From assembly GCA_937927565.1 (NCBI GenBank), contig CALBDV010000626.1, positions 1 through 6,578 on the forward strand: a stretch of DNA of 6,578 bases. The letters run 5' to 3'. The DNA comes from an uncultured Holophagales bacterium (lineage in GTDB: Bacteria > Acidobacteriota > Thermoanaerobaculia > UBA5066). This document shows, in pieces, positions 1-6,493 of the stretch. Position 1 is the first letter of the stretch, and every line of letters starts with the position of its first letter. The position numbers and the translations under genes were made by a program. The notes beneath the pieces are model-generated. The model did not search any database and had not been told where the DNA came from. It saw only the letters and a program-made list of their open reading frames with translations.

Positions 1-1028
1 CCGACCTCCACCTCGCCTGCGGCTCGCCGCCGATGATCCGCGTCGACGGGGACCTGACGCACCTCAGGTGGCGGTCGATCCGCGAGGAGGACTTCGAGAA
101 CCTCCTTCACCCCATCACCCCCCCGTGGGCCTGGGAGGAGTGGTCGAAGACCGGCGACGGCGACTTCGCCTACTCGATGGGCGAGAAGGCCCGCTTCCGC
201 GTGAACCTCTTCCGGCAGGAGCACGGCCCCGCCGCCGTTCTCCGAATGATCCCCCCTCGCGTCCTGACCGTGGAGGACCTCGGACTCCCCGAGCAGGTCG
301 CTGCCGTCGGCCGGACGATGCGGGGCCTCGTCCTCGTCACCGGACCGACCGGATCGGGGAAGTCGACGACTCTCGCCGCCCTCATCGACCGGATCAACCA
401 GACGAAGGCGTACCACATCGTCACGATCGAGGACCCGGTCGAGTTCGTCCACGTCTCGAAGTCGTCGATCATCACCCACCGCGAGCTCGGGCCCGACACC
501 CCGACCTTCACGGCCGCCCTGAAGGCCGCGCTCCGGGAGGACCCCGACGCGATCCTGGTGGGAGAGCTGCGCGATCTCGAGACGATGCGGATGGCGCTCC
601 ACGCCGCCGAGACCGGACTCCTCGTCTTCGGCACCCTCCACACGAACTCCGCCGCAAAGGCGGTCGACCGCCTGATCGACGGATTCCCGCCGGACGAGCA
701 GGAGCAGGTGAGAATCGTCCTGTCCGAGGTCCTCAAGGCGGTCGTCGCCCAGCTCCTCCTCCGAAAGAAGGGGGGCGGGCGAGTCCCCGCGTTCGAGGTC
801 CTGCGCGGGTCCGCGGCCCTGGCGAACGCGATCCGCGAAGGGAAGACCGCGACGATCTCGTCGCTGATCCAGACCGGCCGCTCCCACGGGATGGTCGGGA
901 TGGACCAGTACCTGGCCGAGCTCGTCTTCCAGGACCTGGTCGAGGCCGACGAGGCCACGGACAAGGCGGTCGACAAGGAGTACTTCAAGTCGCTCGTCGA
1001 GAAGCGGCGGTCCGGCGAGATCCAGTAG
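1..1028 (+). CDS. pilT: PilT-family type IV pilus retraction ATPase (5' partial)
   Basis: Cytoplasmic hexameric secretion/retraction ATPase of the GspE/PilT superfamily, expected to drive pilus disassembly and twitching motility. The window opens inside the gene: reading in frame from base 3 gives DLHLACGSPPMIRVDGDL, the typical PilT N-terminus, so the ATG at 33 is internal and only some 10-25 residues are missing. Counting from base 3 (341 residues seen), I find the PAS-like N-domain with ARFRVNLF near 63-70, Walker A GPTGSGKS at 114-121, an Asp box TIEDPVEF at 141-148, Walker B DAILVGELRD at 182-191 (catalytic Glu 188), and a His box ending TLHTNSAA at 211-218. Two oddities stand out. The usual GHLVF of the His box is GLLVF (Leu 206), and the C-terminal AIRNLIRE motif reads ALANAIRE (272-279). 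It may therefore be a PilT paralogue rather than the main retraction motor. It converges with the histidine kinase. Family assignment is firm; the exact paralogue is not. Confidence 0.93.
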   Translation, partial: DLHLACGSPPMIRVDGDLTHLRWRSIREEDFENLLHPITPPWAWEEWSKTGDGDFAYSMGEKARFRVNLFRQEHGPAAVLRMIPPRVLTVEDLGLPEQVAAVGRTMRGLVLVTGPTGSGKSTTLAALIDRINQTKAYHIVTIEDPVEFVHVSKSSIITHRELGPDTPTFTAALKAALREDPDAILVGELRDLETMRMALHAAETGLLVFGTLHTNSAAKAVDRLIDGFPPDEQEQVRIVLSEVLKAVVAQLLLRKKGGGRVPAFEVLRGSAALANAIREGKTATISSLIQTGRSHGMVGMDQYLAELVFQDLVEADEATDKAVDKEYFKSLVEKRRSGEIQ

Positions 1029-1055
1029 GCCCTTCCCTCTGCGGGGCGCCTTCGT

Positions 1056-2861
1056 TCAGCGGCCGGACGGGGCGCCCGGCGGGAAGGCGATCCGGAACGA
1101 GGCTCCGCCGAGGGCCTCCGAGCGGCCTGCCGTCACGCTCGCGCCGTGGAGCGAGACGATCTTCGCCACGAGCGAGAGTCCCAGGCCCGTTCCGTCGGCC
1201 TTCGTCGAGGAGAAGGGGACGAAGAGCTTCGGCACGGCCTCGGGAGCGATCCCGGGGCCGCTGTCTTCCACCGTGAGGACGAACGCGGCGTCCGGCGTGC
1301 TCTCGCCGCGGACGAGGATCCGGCCGTCCTCTCCCGCCGCCTCGGCGGCGTTTCGGACGAGGTTCACGAGGGCCCGACGCAGGAGGGCCGCGTCGGCAGG
1401 CCGGACCGGAAGGTCGCCCTCGACGGAGAACACAGCCGTCGGTCGGGTGGCGCGCCCCTCGGCGACGACCTCGTCGACGAGGCCGGCCAGGTCGACCGGC
1501 GCCACCTGAAGGCGCTCGGGCCGCGCGAAGAGGAGGAAATCCCCCGTGACGCGCGCGACGTGCTCGGCCTCGGCCCGGATGCGGCCGAGGTGCCGCTGGC
1601 GCGACTCCGGGTCGTCCGCCGTCGCCGCGAGACGTGCGTAGCCCAGGATGGCCGCGGTGGCGTTGCGGAACTCGTGGGCGATGCCGGCGGACATCTCGCC
1701 GAGGGAGGCCAGCTCGCGCCGGAACGAGAGCTCCCGCTCCAGCTTCTTCACGGCTGTCCGGTCTTCGAGGAACACCAGCGCCCCCAGGAGGGTTCCGGCG
1801 GCGTCGACGACGGGCACGGCCGTCACCGCCACCTGCCGCCCCGAGGTGGAGTCTCCCCGCATCGCCTCGCGACCCAGGGTCGGTTCGCCCGTGAGGGCGC
1901 GGGCGACCGCGTCGGCGACCGGCGGCCACTCGGCGAGCGCCTCGGCCGCTGACCGGCCGAGGGGGGAATCGGGAAGGCCGAGGAGCTCGCGGGCCGCCGG
2001 ATTCGCCTCTGCGAGGCGGCCGGCGGCCTCCACGACGAGGAGGCCGCCCGGGTGCGACCGGACGAGCGTCTGCGAGGTGACGGCGAGGGCGTCGGCGCGA
2101 GCCTCCGCGCTCCGGCGCATCTCCTCCAGCTCGCCGGTCCGGCGCCGGAGCTCGTCCACCGTGCGCCGGAACGTGGCCAGGGCTGCCTTGGGTCCTTCGG
2201 GGCTCGACTCTTCCCCGACGAGGCCTTCGGCCCCGCGGGCGGTCTCGGCGAGGGCCTCGAGCGGGCCGAGGAGCCGCTTCAGGAGAGGAGCGACGAGAAG
2301 CGCCAGGAACAGGGCGCCGGCCGGGATCGCGAAGGTGAAGACGGTGACCATCCGCTCGGCAGCCACCACCGACGAGGCGTCGTAGAGGACCCGGAGAATC
2401 CGGGCCCCGTCGTCGACTTTGAGCGTGGCCGCGATGGCTGGCCCCGCATCGGAAGTGGTTCGGGTGAGGACAGGGTCGCGCCCCTTCGGTATCTCCTTCT
2501 CCGAGAGCCGGATGGGCACCAGAGTCGCCTCCGGCAAGAACCCCGCCTGGGACAGGAGCGTGCCAGCCGAGTCGAAGACGGCGGCCTGGACGACCTGGTG
2601 CGCGCGGAGAAGCTCGATCACCCTCGGGTCCGTACCGATCGCGACGGACGGCTGTCCCGGCCGGACCGACGCATCGGCGACAGCCCTGACTTCCGCCTCC
2701 AGTCTCAGCTCGTTCTGCCGGAGCGCCCACGCCGTCGCGGACCGGATTCCGAGAAGCGAGGCCCCCGCGAGGAAGAGGACGAAGACGAGTCCCCCGACGA
2801 CGAAACGCCGCACCTCGAGAATCCAGGCCTGGACCGGAGGCCTCGGCTTGCCGGCGGTCAC
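1056..2861 (-). CDS. Membrane sensor histidine kinase (PAS, HisKA, HATPase_c; PilS/NtrB-like)
   Basis: Two-component sensor kinase of 601 residues in the inner membrane. I chose GTG at 2861 because it overlaps the upstream stop as GTGA and has AGAGGG 8 nt upstream; the frame stays open far upstream, but that region belongs to the peptidase gene. Visible order: TM1 about 19-40; an extracytoplasmic sensor about 45-168 (AAVFDSAGTLL at 93-103 looks like the core of a PAS/CACHE-type fold); TM2 about 172-195; a degenerate HAMP-like and coiled-coil linker to about 260; a PAS domain about 265-372; then HisKA with AGIAHEFRN and phospho-acceptor His396. The ATPase domain follows, with the N box around LVNLVRNAAEA (Asn504), G1 DSGPGIAP (533-540) and G2 GTGLGLSL (557-564). 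All catalytic motifs are intact. It is the last gene of the operon, and no response regulator is adjacent, so its partner is unknown. The pilus context makes a PilS-like role plausible. Signal and target are unknown. Confidence 0.92.
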   Translation of the reverse strand: MTAGKPRPPVQAWILEVRRFVVGGLVFVLFLAGASLLGIRSATAWALRQNELRLEAEVRAVADASVRPGQPSVAIGTDPRVIELLRAHQVVQAAVFDSAGTLLSQAGFLPEATLVPIRLSEKEIPKGRDPVLTRTTSDAGPAIAATLKVDDGARILRVLYDASSVVAAERMVTVFTFAIPAGALFLALLVAPLLKRLLGPLEALAETARGAEGLVGEESSPEGPKAALATFRRTVDELRRRTGELEEMRRSAEARADALAVTSQTLVRSHPGGLLVVEAAGRLAEANPAARELLGLPDSPLGRSAAEALAEWPPVADAVARALTGEPTLGREAMRGDSTSGRQVAVTAVPVVDAAGTLLGALVFLEDRTAVKKLERELSFRRELASLGEMSAGIAHEFRNATAAILGYARLAATADDPESRQRHLGRIRAEAEHVARVTGDFLLFARPERLQVAPVDLAGLVDEVVAEGRATRPTAVFSVEGDLPVRPADAALLRRALVNLVRNAAEAAGEDGRILVRGESTPDAAFVLTVEDSGPGIAPEAVPKLFVPFSSTKADGTGLGLSLVAKIVSLHGASVTAGRSEALGGASFRIAFPPGAPSGR

Positions 2862-4033
2862 GGCAGGAGCCCTCTTCCCGGGAAACGAAGCCCGCCCCCG
2901 AGGACGTCGAGGGCCGGACCACCCCATTGCCACACGACGACCGAGGCCACCGCGAGGAATACGCCGAACGGGACGTCGACGCGAGAGAGCAGGACGAGCA
3001 GCCCGCCTGGCACCGCCTCCCCTCTCGCCGCCAGGACCCTGAAGAACTCGCCGGTCTCGTCCTCGACGGCGAGCCGTCCGAACGAGGTGGACTTCCCGGT
3101 CGCGGCCCGCCGGAGGGCCAGACGAGCGAAGGCGGCGACGGGACGCGCCACCGGGCCGGCCGGAGAGAGGGGGTCCCCTTCGGAGGGTGAGCCTGGAATC
3201 TCCTTCCATCTCGGACCCGCGCCGGCGATCCGGCCGTCGCCGCCGACGAGGAGGCCGCGACGGACCGCTTCCTCTCTCGCGCACGTGGCCGACGAACGTG
3301 CCCGTTCGAACGCCGACCGCCACGAGAGTGTGCGCAGGAGCGCTGGGAGACCTGCGATGACGGTGCCGGCGACCGAGGCTGCGAAGAGCGTGAGGAGGAC
3401 GCCGCCGGGGCCGACGAAGGCGCCGATCATGGCGATCATCTTCACGTCTCCCATCCCCATTCCTTCCGCCCCGCGAACGGCGCGGTAGGCGGCACCGACG
3501 CCCCAGACCACCACAGCCCCGAAGATCGCCCCCGCGAGGGACGGGAAGAAGTGCTCCCCGAAGGCCTCGAGGCCTTCGGTCCGGACGACGGGCAGGTCTC
3601 GCCAGGCTGCCAGGGCGAGGCCGAGTGCGAGTACGCCGAAGGTGATCTCGTCCGGCAGCACTCGCGCCTCGAGGTCGGTCGCCGCCAGGATGACGGCCGC
3701 CGTCGCCAGCAGCGCCCCCGCGAGCGCCACCGGCCCGAGGCCGTGGAGGAAGGCGGCTGCGAAGAAGATGGCCCCGACAAGCGCTTCGACGAGCGGGTAC
3801 CGGGGCGAGATCGGCGCCCGGCATGCGCGGCAGCGGCCCCGCAGGAGGAGCCACGAGAGGACGGGGACGTTGTCGCGGGCGGCGATCGGCGTCAGGCAGG
3901 CCGGGCAGCGGGAGCGCGGGGAGACGACGGACGCGCCCTTCGGGAGCCGGTGAATGCAGACGTTCGCGAAGGAGCCGAGGATGGCCCCGAGCGCGAAGAC
4001 GAACGGAAGGACGAGGACGTCTTCCGGCTTCAT
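2858..4033 (-). CDS. pilD: Type IV prepilin peptidase / N-methyltransferase with large C-terminal-half insertion
   Basis: Inner-membrane aspartyl protease that removes the leader of type IV pilins and pseudopilins and methylates the new N-terminus. ATG at 4033 overlaps the upstream stop (ATGA) and has GGAGGG 8 nt before it. Of 391 residues, 1-80 form the N-terminal domain: LGSFANVCIHRLP at 19-31, and a zinc-type Cys pair set C43-x2-C46 and C68-x2-C71 followed by PLVE. The peptidase core carries the two catalytic aspartates, D120 in TDLEARVLPD and D196 in GMGMGDVK. The last helix (PFGVFLAVASVVVW, 355-368) matches the family's closing PFG-type helix. The protein exceeds the usual 250-290 residues because about 120 residues (roughly 234-352) lie before that helix, where a loop of 10-20 is normal. 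All expected catalytic residues are present, so it should be active. It is the middle gene of the YfhO-peptidase-kinase operon. Confidence 0.95.
   Translation of the reverse strand: MKPEDVLVLPFVFALGAILGSFANVCIHRLPKGASVVSPRSRCPACLTPIAARDNVPVLSWLLLRGRCRACRAPISPRYPLVEALVGAIFFAAAFLHGLGPVALAGALLATAAVILAATDLEARVLPDEITFGVLALGLALAAWRDLPVVRTEGLEAFGEHFFPSLAGAIFGAVVVWGVGAAYRAVRGAEGMGMGDVKMIAMIGAFVGPGGVLLTLFAASVAGTVIAGLPALLRTLSWRSAFERARSSATCAREEAVRRGLLVGGDGRIAGAGPRWKEIPGSPSEGDPLSPAGPVARPVAAFARLALRRAATGKSTSFGRLAVEDETGEFFRVLAARGEAVPGGLLVLLSRVDVPFGVFLAVASVVVWQWGGPALDVLGGGLRFPGRGLLP
2870..2875 (-). promoter_or_regulatory. Ribosome binding site of the histidine kinase gene
   Basis: AGAGGG on the minus strand lies 8 nt before the GTG at 2861, inside the end of the prepilin peptidase gene. 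It is the main reason, with the GTGA overlap, to prefer this GTG over other starts in the long open frame. Confidence 0.6.
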
Positions 4034-6402
4034 CGCCCGCGCCCTCCGGGAGGACCCGCCAGCGAAAGCGCGAGGAGGCCGAGGAGACCCGCGGCCGAGA
4101 GCCAGACGCCGATACGGAAGGAGGCGGGCCGATAGGCGAGCTCGACGCGGTGCTCGCCCGGGGGCAGGACCAGTGCGAGGAGGGCGAGGTGCGCACGCAG
4201 GAGCGGCACCGGGACGCCGTCGATCTTCGCGCTCCAGCCCGGGTCCCAGGTTCGGGTCAGAACGAGGAGGGACGCGTCCGAGGCCGACGTCGAGAGCACG
4301 GCACGCTCGGGTTCGTCGGAGAGGAAGCGAGCGGCCGCCCAGCTCCCCGACGTCCGGGGCCGGGGGAGGCGGATCCCATCCGGAAGGGGGGCGACGAGTG
4401 CGGTTCGCCCGGGGTCGAACCCCGGCGTTCTCAGGGCCTCGAACGCCTCGTCGTCGGTCGCGACGCGCGCGTCGAGCGGGAGGAACGCCCGCCCGAAGGC
4501 GCCCTGCACGTCGTATCGGCGGAGGCCTTCGTCCTCGCCGGCCGGACGAAAGCCCGGGGCGTTTGCAGGAAAGGGGGAGAGAACGTGGCGCGTATTCAGG
4601 AGCCCCAGGACGCGGACCGCGTCGGCCCCGGCGAGGGCGGCGCCGACCAGGCGCTCGGCACGCGGATCACCGATCGGCGAAGCCGTACTCACGCTCGCGA
4701 CGCCGTGGAAGAGGTTCGCATAGCCGGCGAGCGCCAGGGCGGCGCGTCGGACGGTTTCCTCCCCCCAGGCCGCGCCCTCTGCGTATTTCCAGCGGAGCGC
4801 GAGGGTCCGGTCCTGACCGGCGGGCGCGAAGACGCGCCCGGCCTCGGGACCCGTCGCCAGGCCCGCGAGGACCCGGGGTGCGGAGAAGACCGCCGCCGCC
4901 GGAACCGACGCCAGCGCCTCGCCCGCGAGCCAGGGCAGCGGAACGAGCGCAAGGACGGCGACGAAGGTGGCGGCCCCGCCCGTCGCGGCGGAAGTGCGGC
5001 GTGCCGCGACGGCGATCGCGACGATGCCGAGCACCGCCGCTGCGGCCCCCGCCGCGGTCCGGCCCGGGTCCCGAGCCGCGCGGGCCTCGGGACGGAACCA
5101 CGCGAGAGCAGCGAGAACCAGGAAGACGGCGAGTCCGGCCGCGAGCGAAACGAAAGCGCCCCTTCTGCGAGCCGAGGCCTCTCGAGCTTCTTCACCGTCC
5201 GCGTCGTCCGGCACCTGCGACGCGCCCTTTCGGAAACGCCCCCAGAGCCAGCCATCGAGACCCGCCCCTGCCGCGAGGGCGAGCGCGAGGTGAGGGAGGA
5301 TGATCCAGCGCGCCGGGAAGCGAAGGCCGCGGAAGGGACCCGATTCGAAGAGCAGCGGGACGAGAAGCCCGGAAGCGCCCAGGGAGAGCAGCGCCCCTGC
5401 GGCGGCGAGGAGTGCGAGCCCGGCCAGGAGCCGGCGCCGGCCCGGCAGGCCGGCTCCTGCGCCCGCGGCGAGAAGGAGCGGGAGCGGACCGAGCGCGAGG
5501 GTGACGAGGTACCCGCCGCGGCCCGGCGACGAGAGCCGGGTCGCTTCCGGCCGGGGCGCCGCGACGAGGTCGGCGAGATCCGAGGGACCGACGGAGCGGG
5601 CCACCGCTTCCTCGGGCGTCGTCCGGGTCCGACGCTCGGAGCTCTGCAGATACGCTGCGAACGGAAGGAGCGCGGCGCCCGCGACCCCGAGCCCCGCCAG
5701 CAGCGCCAGCGAGACTCGTCCCGCAGCTCTCCTGTGGCCCGTCGAAGCCTCCGGCGCCTCTCCCTCGGCGCCCGCGAAGAGAGCGAGCGCGATCGCGGCG
5801 CCGGTTCCCACGGCCGCGATCGCCGGTTCTCCGGCGAGGAACGCTCCGGCGACGGCGATCGCGAATCCCCCTCCCCGGGAACGGCCGACGACGATTCGGC
5901 GCGCCCCTGCGAAGAGCCACGGGAGCCACGCGGCGGTGCAGGCGTTGTTGTAGACGGGGACCAGGGACAGGAAGGCCCCTCCCCCGGCGTAGAGCCCGCC
6001 GGCCACCAGCGCCGCCGGGCGCGAGCCGCCCAGCTGCCAGAGCCAGAACGCCATCCCCCCGGCTGCGAGGGCGAGGTGGAGGGCGATGCCGGCCAGGGCT
6101 CCTTCTCTCCAGCCCAGGAGGAACGGGAGGTCGCCGGGATAGAGGGCGCCGCTCTGGAGCTGGGCGAGCCAGGGCTCTCCGCCACCCGAGAGAGGATTCC
6201 AGAGGGGAATCTCGTGGCCGGCCCAGCGCTCGGCGGTGTAGGCCTTCATCGGCCAGAAGAAGTCGGGAAGGTCCCCTCGCGCGGGAACGCCGCCGGAGAC
6301 GAGGGCCGGTCCGAGGAGAGCGGCCGCGAGGAGCAGGCCGACGGCGGCTCCCCGGAGCGCGACGGCACGGGCGGTCTTCTCTTCCCGAGGGTCGACGGTC
6401 AT
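4030..6402 (-). CDS. YfhO-family polytopic membrane protein (GT-C-like glycosyl-transfer candidate)
   Basis: A 790-residue integral membrane protein resembling the YfhO family, whose Firmicutes members are linked to glycosylation of surface polymers. After a short basic N-terminus and TM1 (about 13-35), an outside loop has ARGDLPDFFWPMKAYTAERW (41-60) and IPLWNPLSGGGEPWLAQLQSG (65-85). The acidic pair D44/D47 sits where GT-C enzymes keep their catalytic acid. Many Ala/Leu/Gly-rich segments follow up to about 495, including GEPAIAA (191-197) and RGLRFPARWI (358-367). The rest is a large soluble region ending in DPGWSAKIDGVPVPLLRAH (720-738), PPGEHRVELAYRPASFRIG (747-765) and a final TM (about 766-782). 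This GW..DG/AYRP end is the best family signature. I take ATG at 6402 as the start: longer reading to 6519 would run through the rRNA terminator and into 5S. No good Shine-Dalgarno lies at normal distance. Donor, acceptor and actual activity are unknown. Confidence 0.78.
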   Translation of the reverse strand: MTVDPREEKTARAVALRGAAVGLLLAAALLGPALVSGGVPARGDLPDFFWPMKAYTAERWAGHEIPLWNPLSGGGEPWLAQLQSGALYPGDLPFLLGWREGALAGIALHLALAAGGMAFWLWQLGGSRPAALVAGGLYAGGGAFLSLVPVYNNACTAAWLPWLFAGARRIVVGRSRGGGFAIAVAGAFLAGEPAIAAVGTGAAIALALFAGAEGEAPEASTGHRRAAGRVSLALLAGLGVAGAALLPFAAYLQSSERRTRTTPEEAVARSVGPSDLADLVAAPRPEATRLSSPGRGGYLVTLALGPLPLLLAAGAGAGLPGRRRLLAGLALLAAAGALLSLGASGLLVPLLFESGPFRGLRFPARWIILPHLALALAAGAGLDGWLWGRFRKGASQVPDDADGEEAREASARRRGAFVSLAAGLAVFLVLAALAWFRPEARAARDPGRTAAGAAAAVLGIVAIAVAARRTSAATGGAATFVAVLALVPLPWLAGEALASVPAAAVFSAPRVLAGLATGPEAGRVFAPAGQDRTLALRWKYAEGAAWGEETVRRAALALAGYANLFHGVASVSTASPIGDPRAERLVGAALAGADAVRVLGLLNTRHVLSPFPANAPGFRPAGEDEGLRRYDVQGAFGRAFLPLDARVATDDEAFEALRTPGFDPGRTALVAPLPDGIRLPRPRTSGSWAAARFLSDEPERAVLSTSASDASLLVLTRTWDPGWSAKIDGVPVPLLRAHLALLALVLPPGEHRVELAYRPASFRIGVWLSAAGLLGLLALSLAGPPGGRGR
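4042..4047 (-). promoter_or_regulatory. Ribosome binding site of the prepilin peptidase gene
   Basis: GGAGGG on the minus strand ends 8 nt before the ATG at 4033, inside the 3' end of the yfhO coding region. Together with the ATGA overlap it fixes the start and supports translational coupling. Confidence 0.75.
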
Positions 6403-6409
6403 CGTGCCG

Positions 6410-6415
6410 ATTGTA
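6410..6415 (-). promoter_or_regulatory. Possible -10 element (TACAAT) for the yfhO-pilD-kinase operon
   Basis: The minus strand reads TACAAT 7 nt before the ATG at 6402, one mismatch from the sigma-70 consensus TATAAT, in an otherwise GC-rich stretch. A start about 7 nt downstream would fall at or next to the ATG, giving a leaderless mRNA, which agrees with the lack of a Shine-Dalgarno at normal spacing (AAGGGA lies about 19 nt away). No recognisable -35 hexamer is seen at 16-18 nt spacing, so this is a weak call. Confidence 0.25.
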
Positions 6416-6448
6416 TTGGTTTCCCTTCCCGGCCCGCGGACTCGGCCC

Positions 6449-6482
6449 AAAAAGAGAAACGCCCGGGCTTTTGGCCCGGGCG
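6449..6482 (-). terminator. Intrinsic terminator of the rRNA operon
   Basis: A perfect 9-bp GC stem (arms 6474-6482 and 6460-6468, CGCCCGGGC/GCCCGGGCG) with a 5-nt loop is followed on the minus strand by the U-rich tract TTTCTCTTTTT (6459-6449). It sits just after 5S and before yfhO, and no U tract follows on the plus strand, so it acts leftward only. The short AU-rich spacer 6483-6493 between 5S and the hairpin could serve as an RNase processing site; that is inference. Confidence 0.9.
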
Positions 6483-6493
6483 ATTCATAAATT

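Noticed and set aside
33..35. ATG at 33 as the start of the PilT-like gene
   Set aside because: The in-frame codons before it (DLHLACGSPP) match the conserved PilT N-terminus, so the gene begins upstream of the window.
1044..1077. Possible hairpin at the convergent junction (GGGCGCC/GGCGCCC, 20-nt loop)
   Set aside because: The arms are only 7 bp with a long loop, one arm lies inside the kinase coding end, and no U tract follows on either strand. Not a convincing terminator.
985..2922. Long open frame on the minus strand, out of phase with the kinase
   Set aside because: Its product is a low-complexity Arg/Gly/Pro-rich string typical of the off-frame of GC-rich genes. The kinase frame over the same DNA has clear domains and motifs.
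2052..3488. Long plus-strand open frame antisense to the kinase and peptidase
   Set aside because: Low-complexity composition, no recognisable motif, and it spans two well-supported genes on the other strand.
2862..4196. Upstream in-frame extension of the histidine kinase
   Set aside because: The frame is open only by GC bias; it would overlay the whole prepilin peptidase gene. The GTG at 2861 has a ribosome binding site and a 4-nt overlap.
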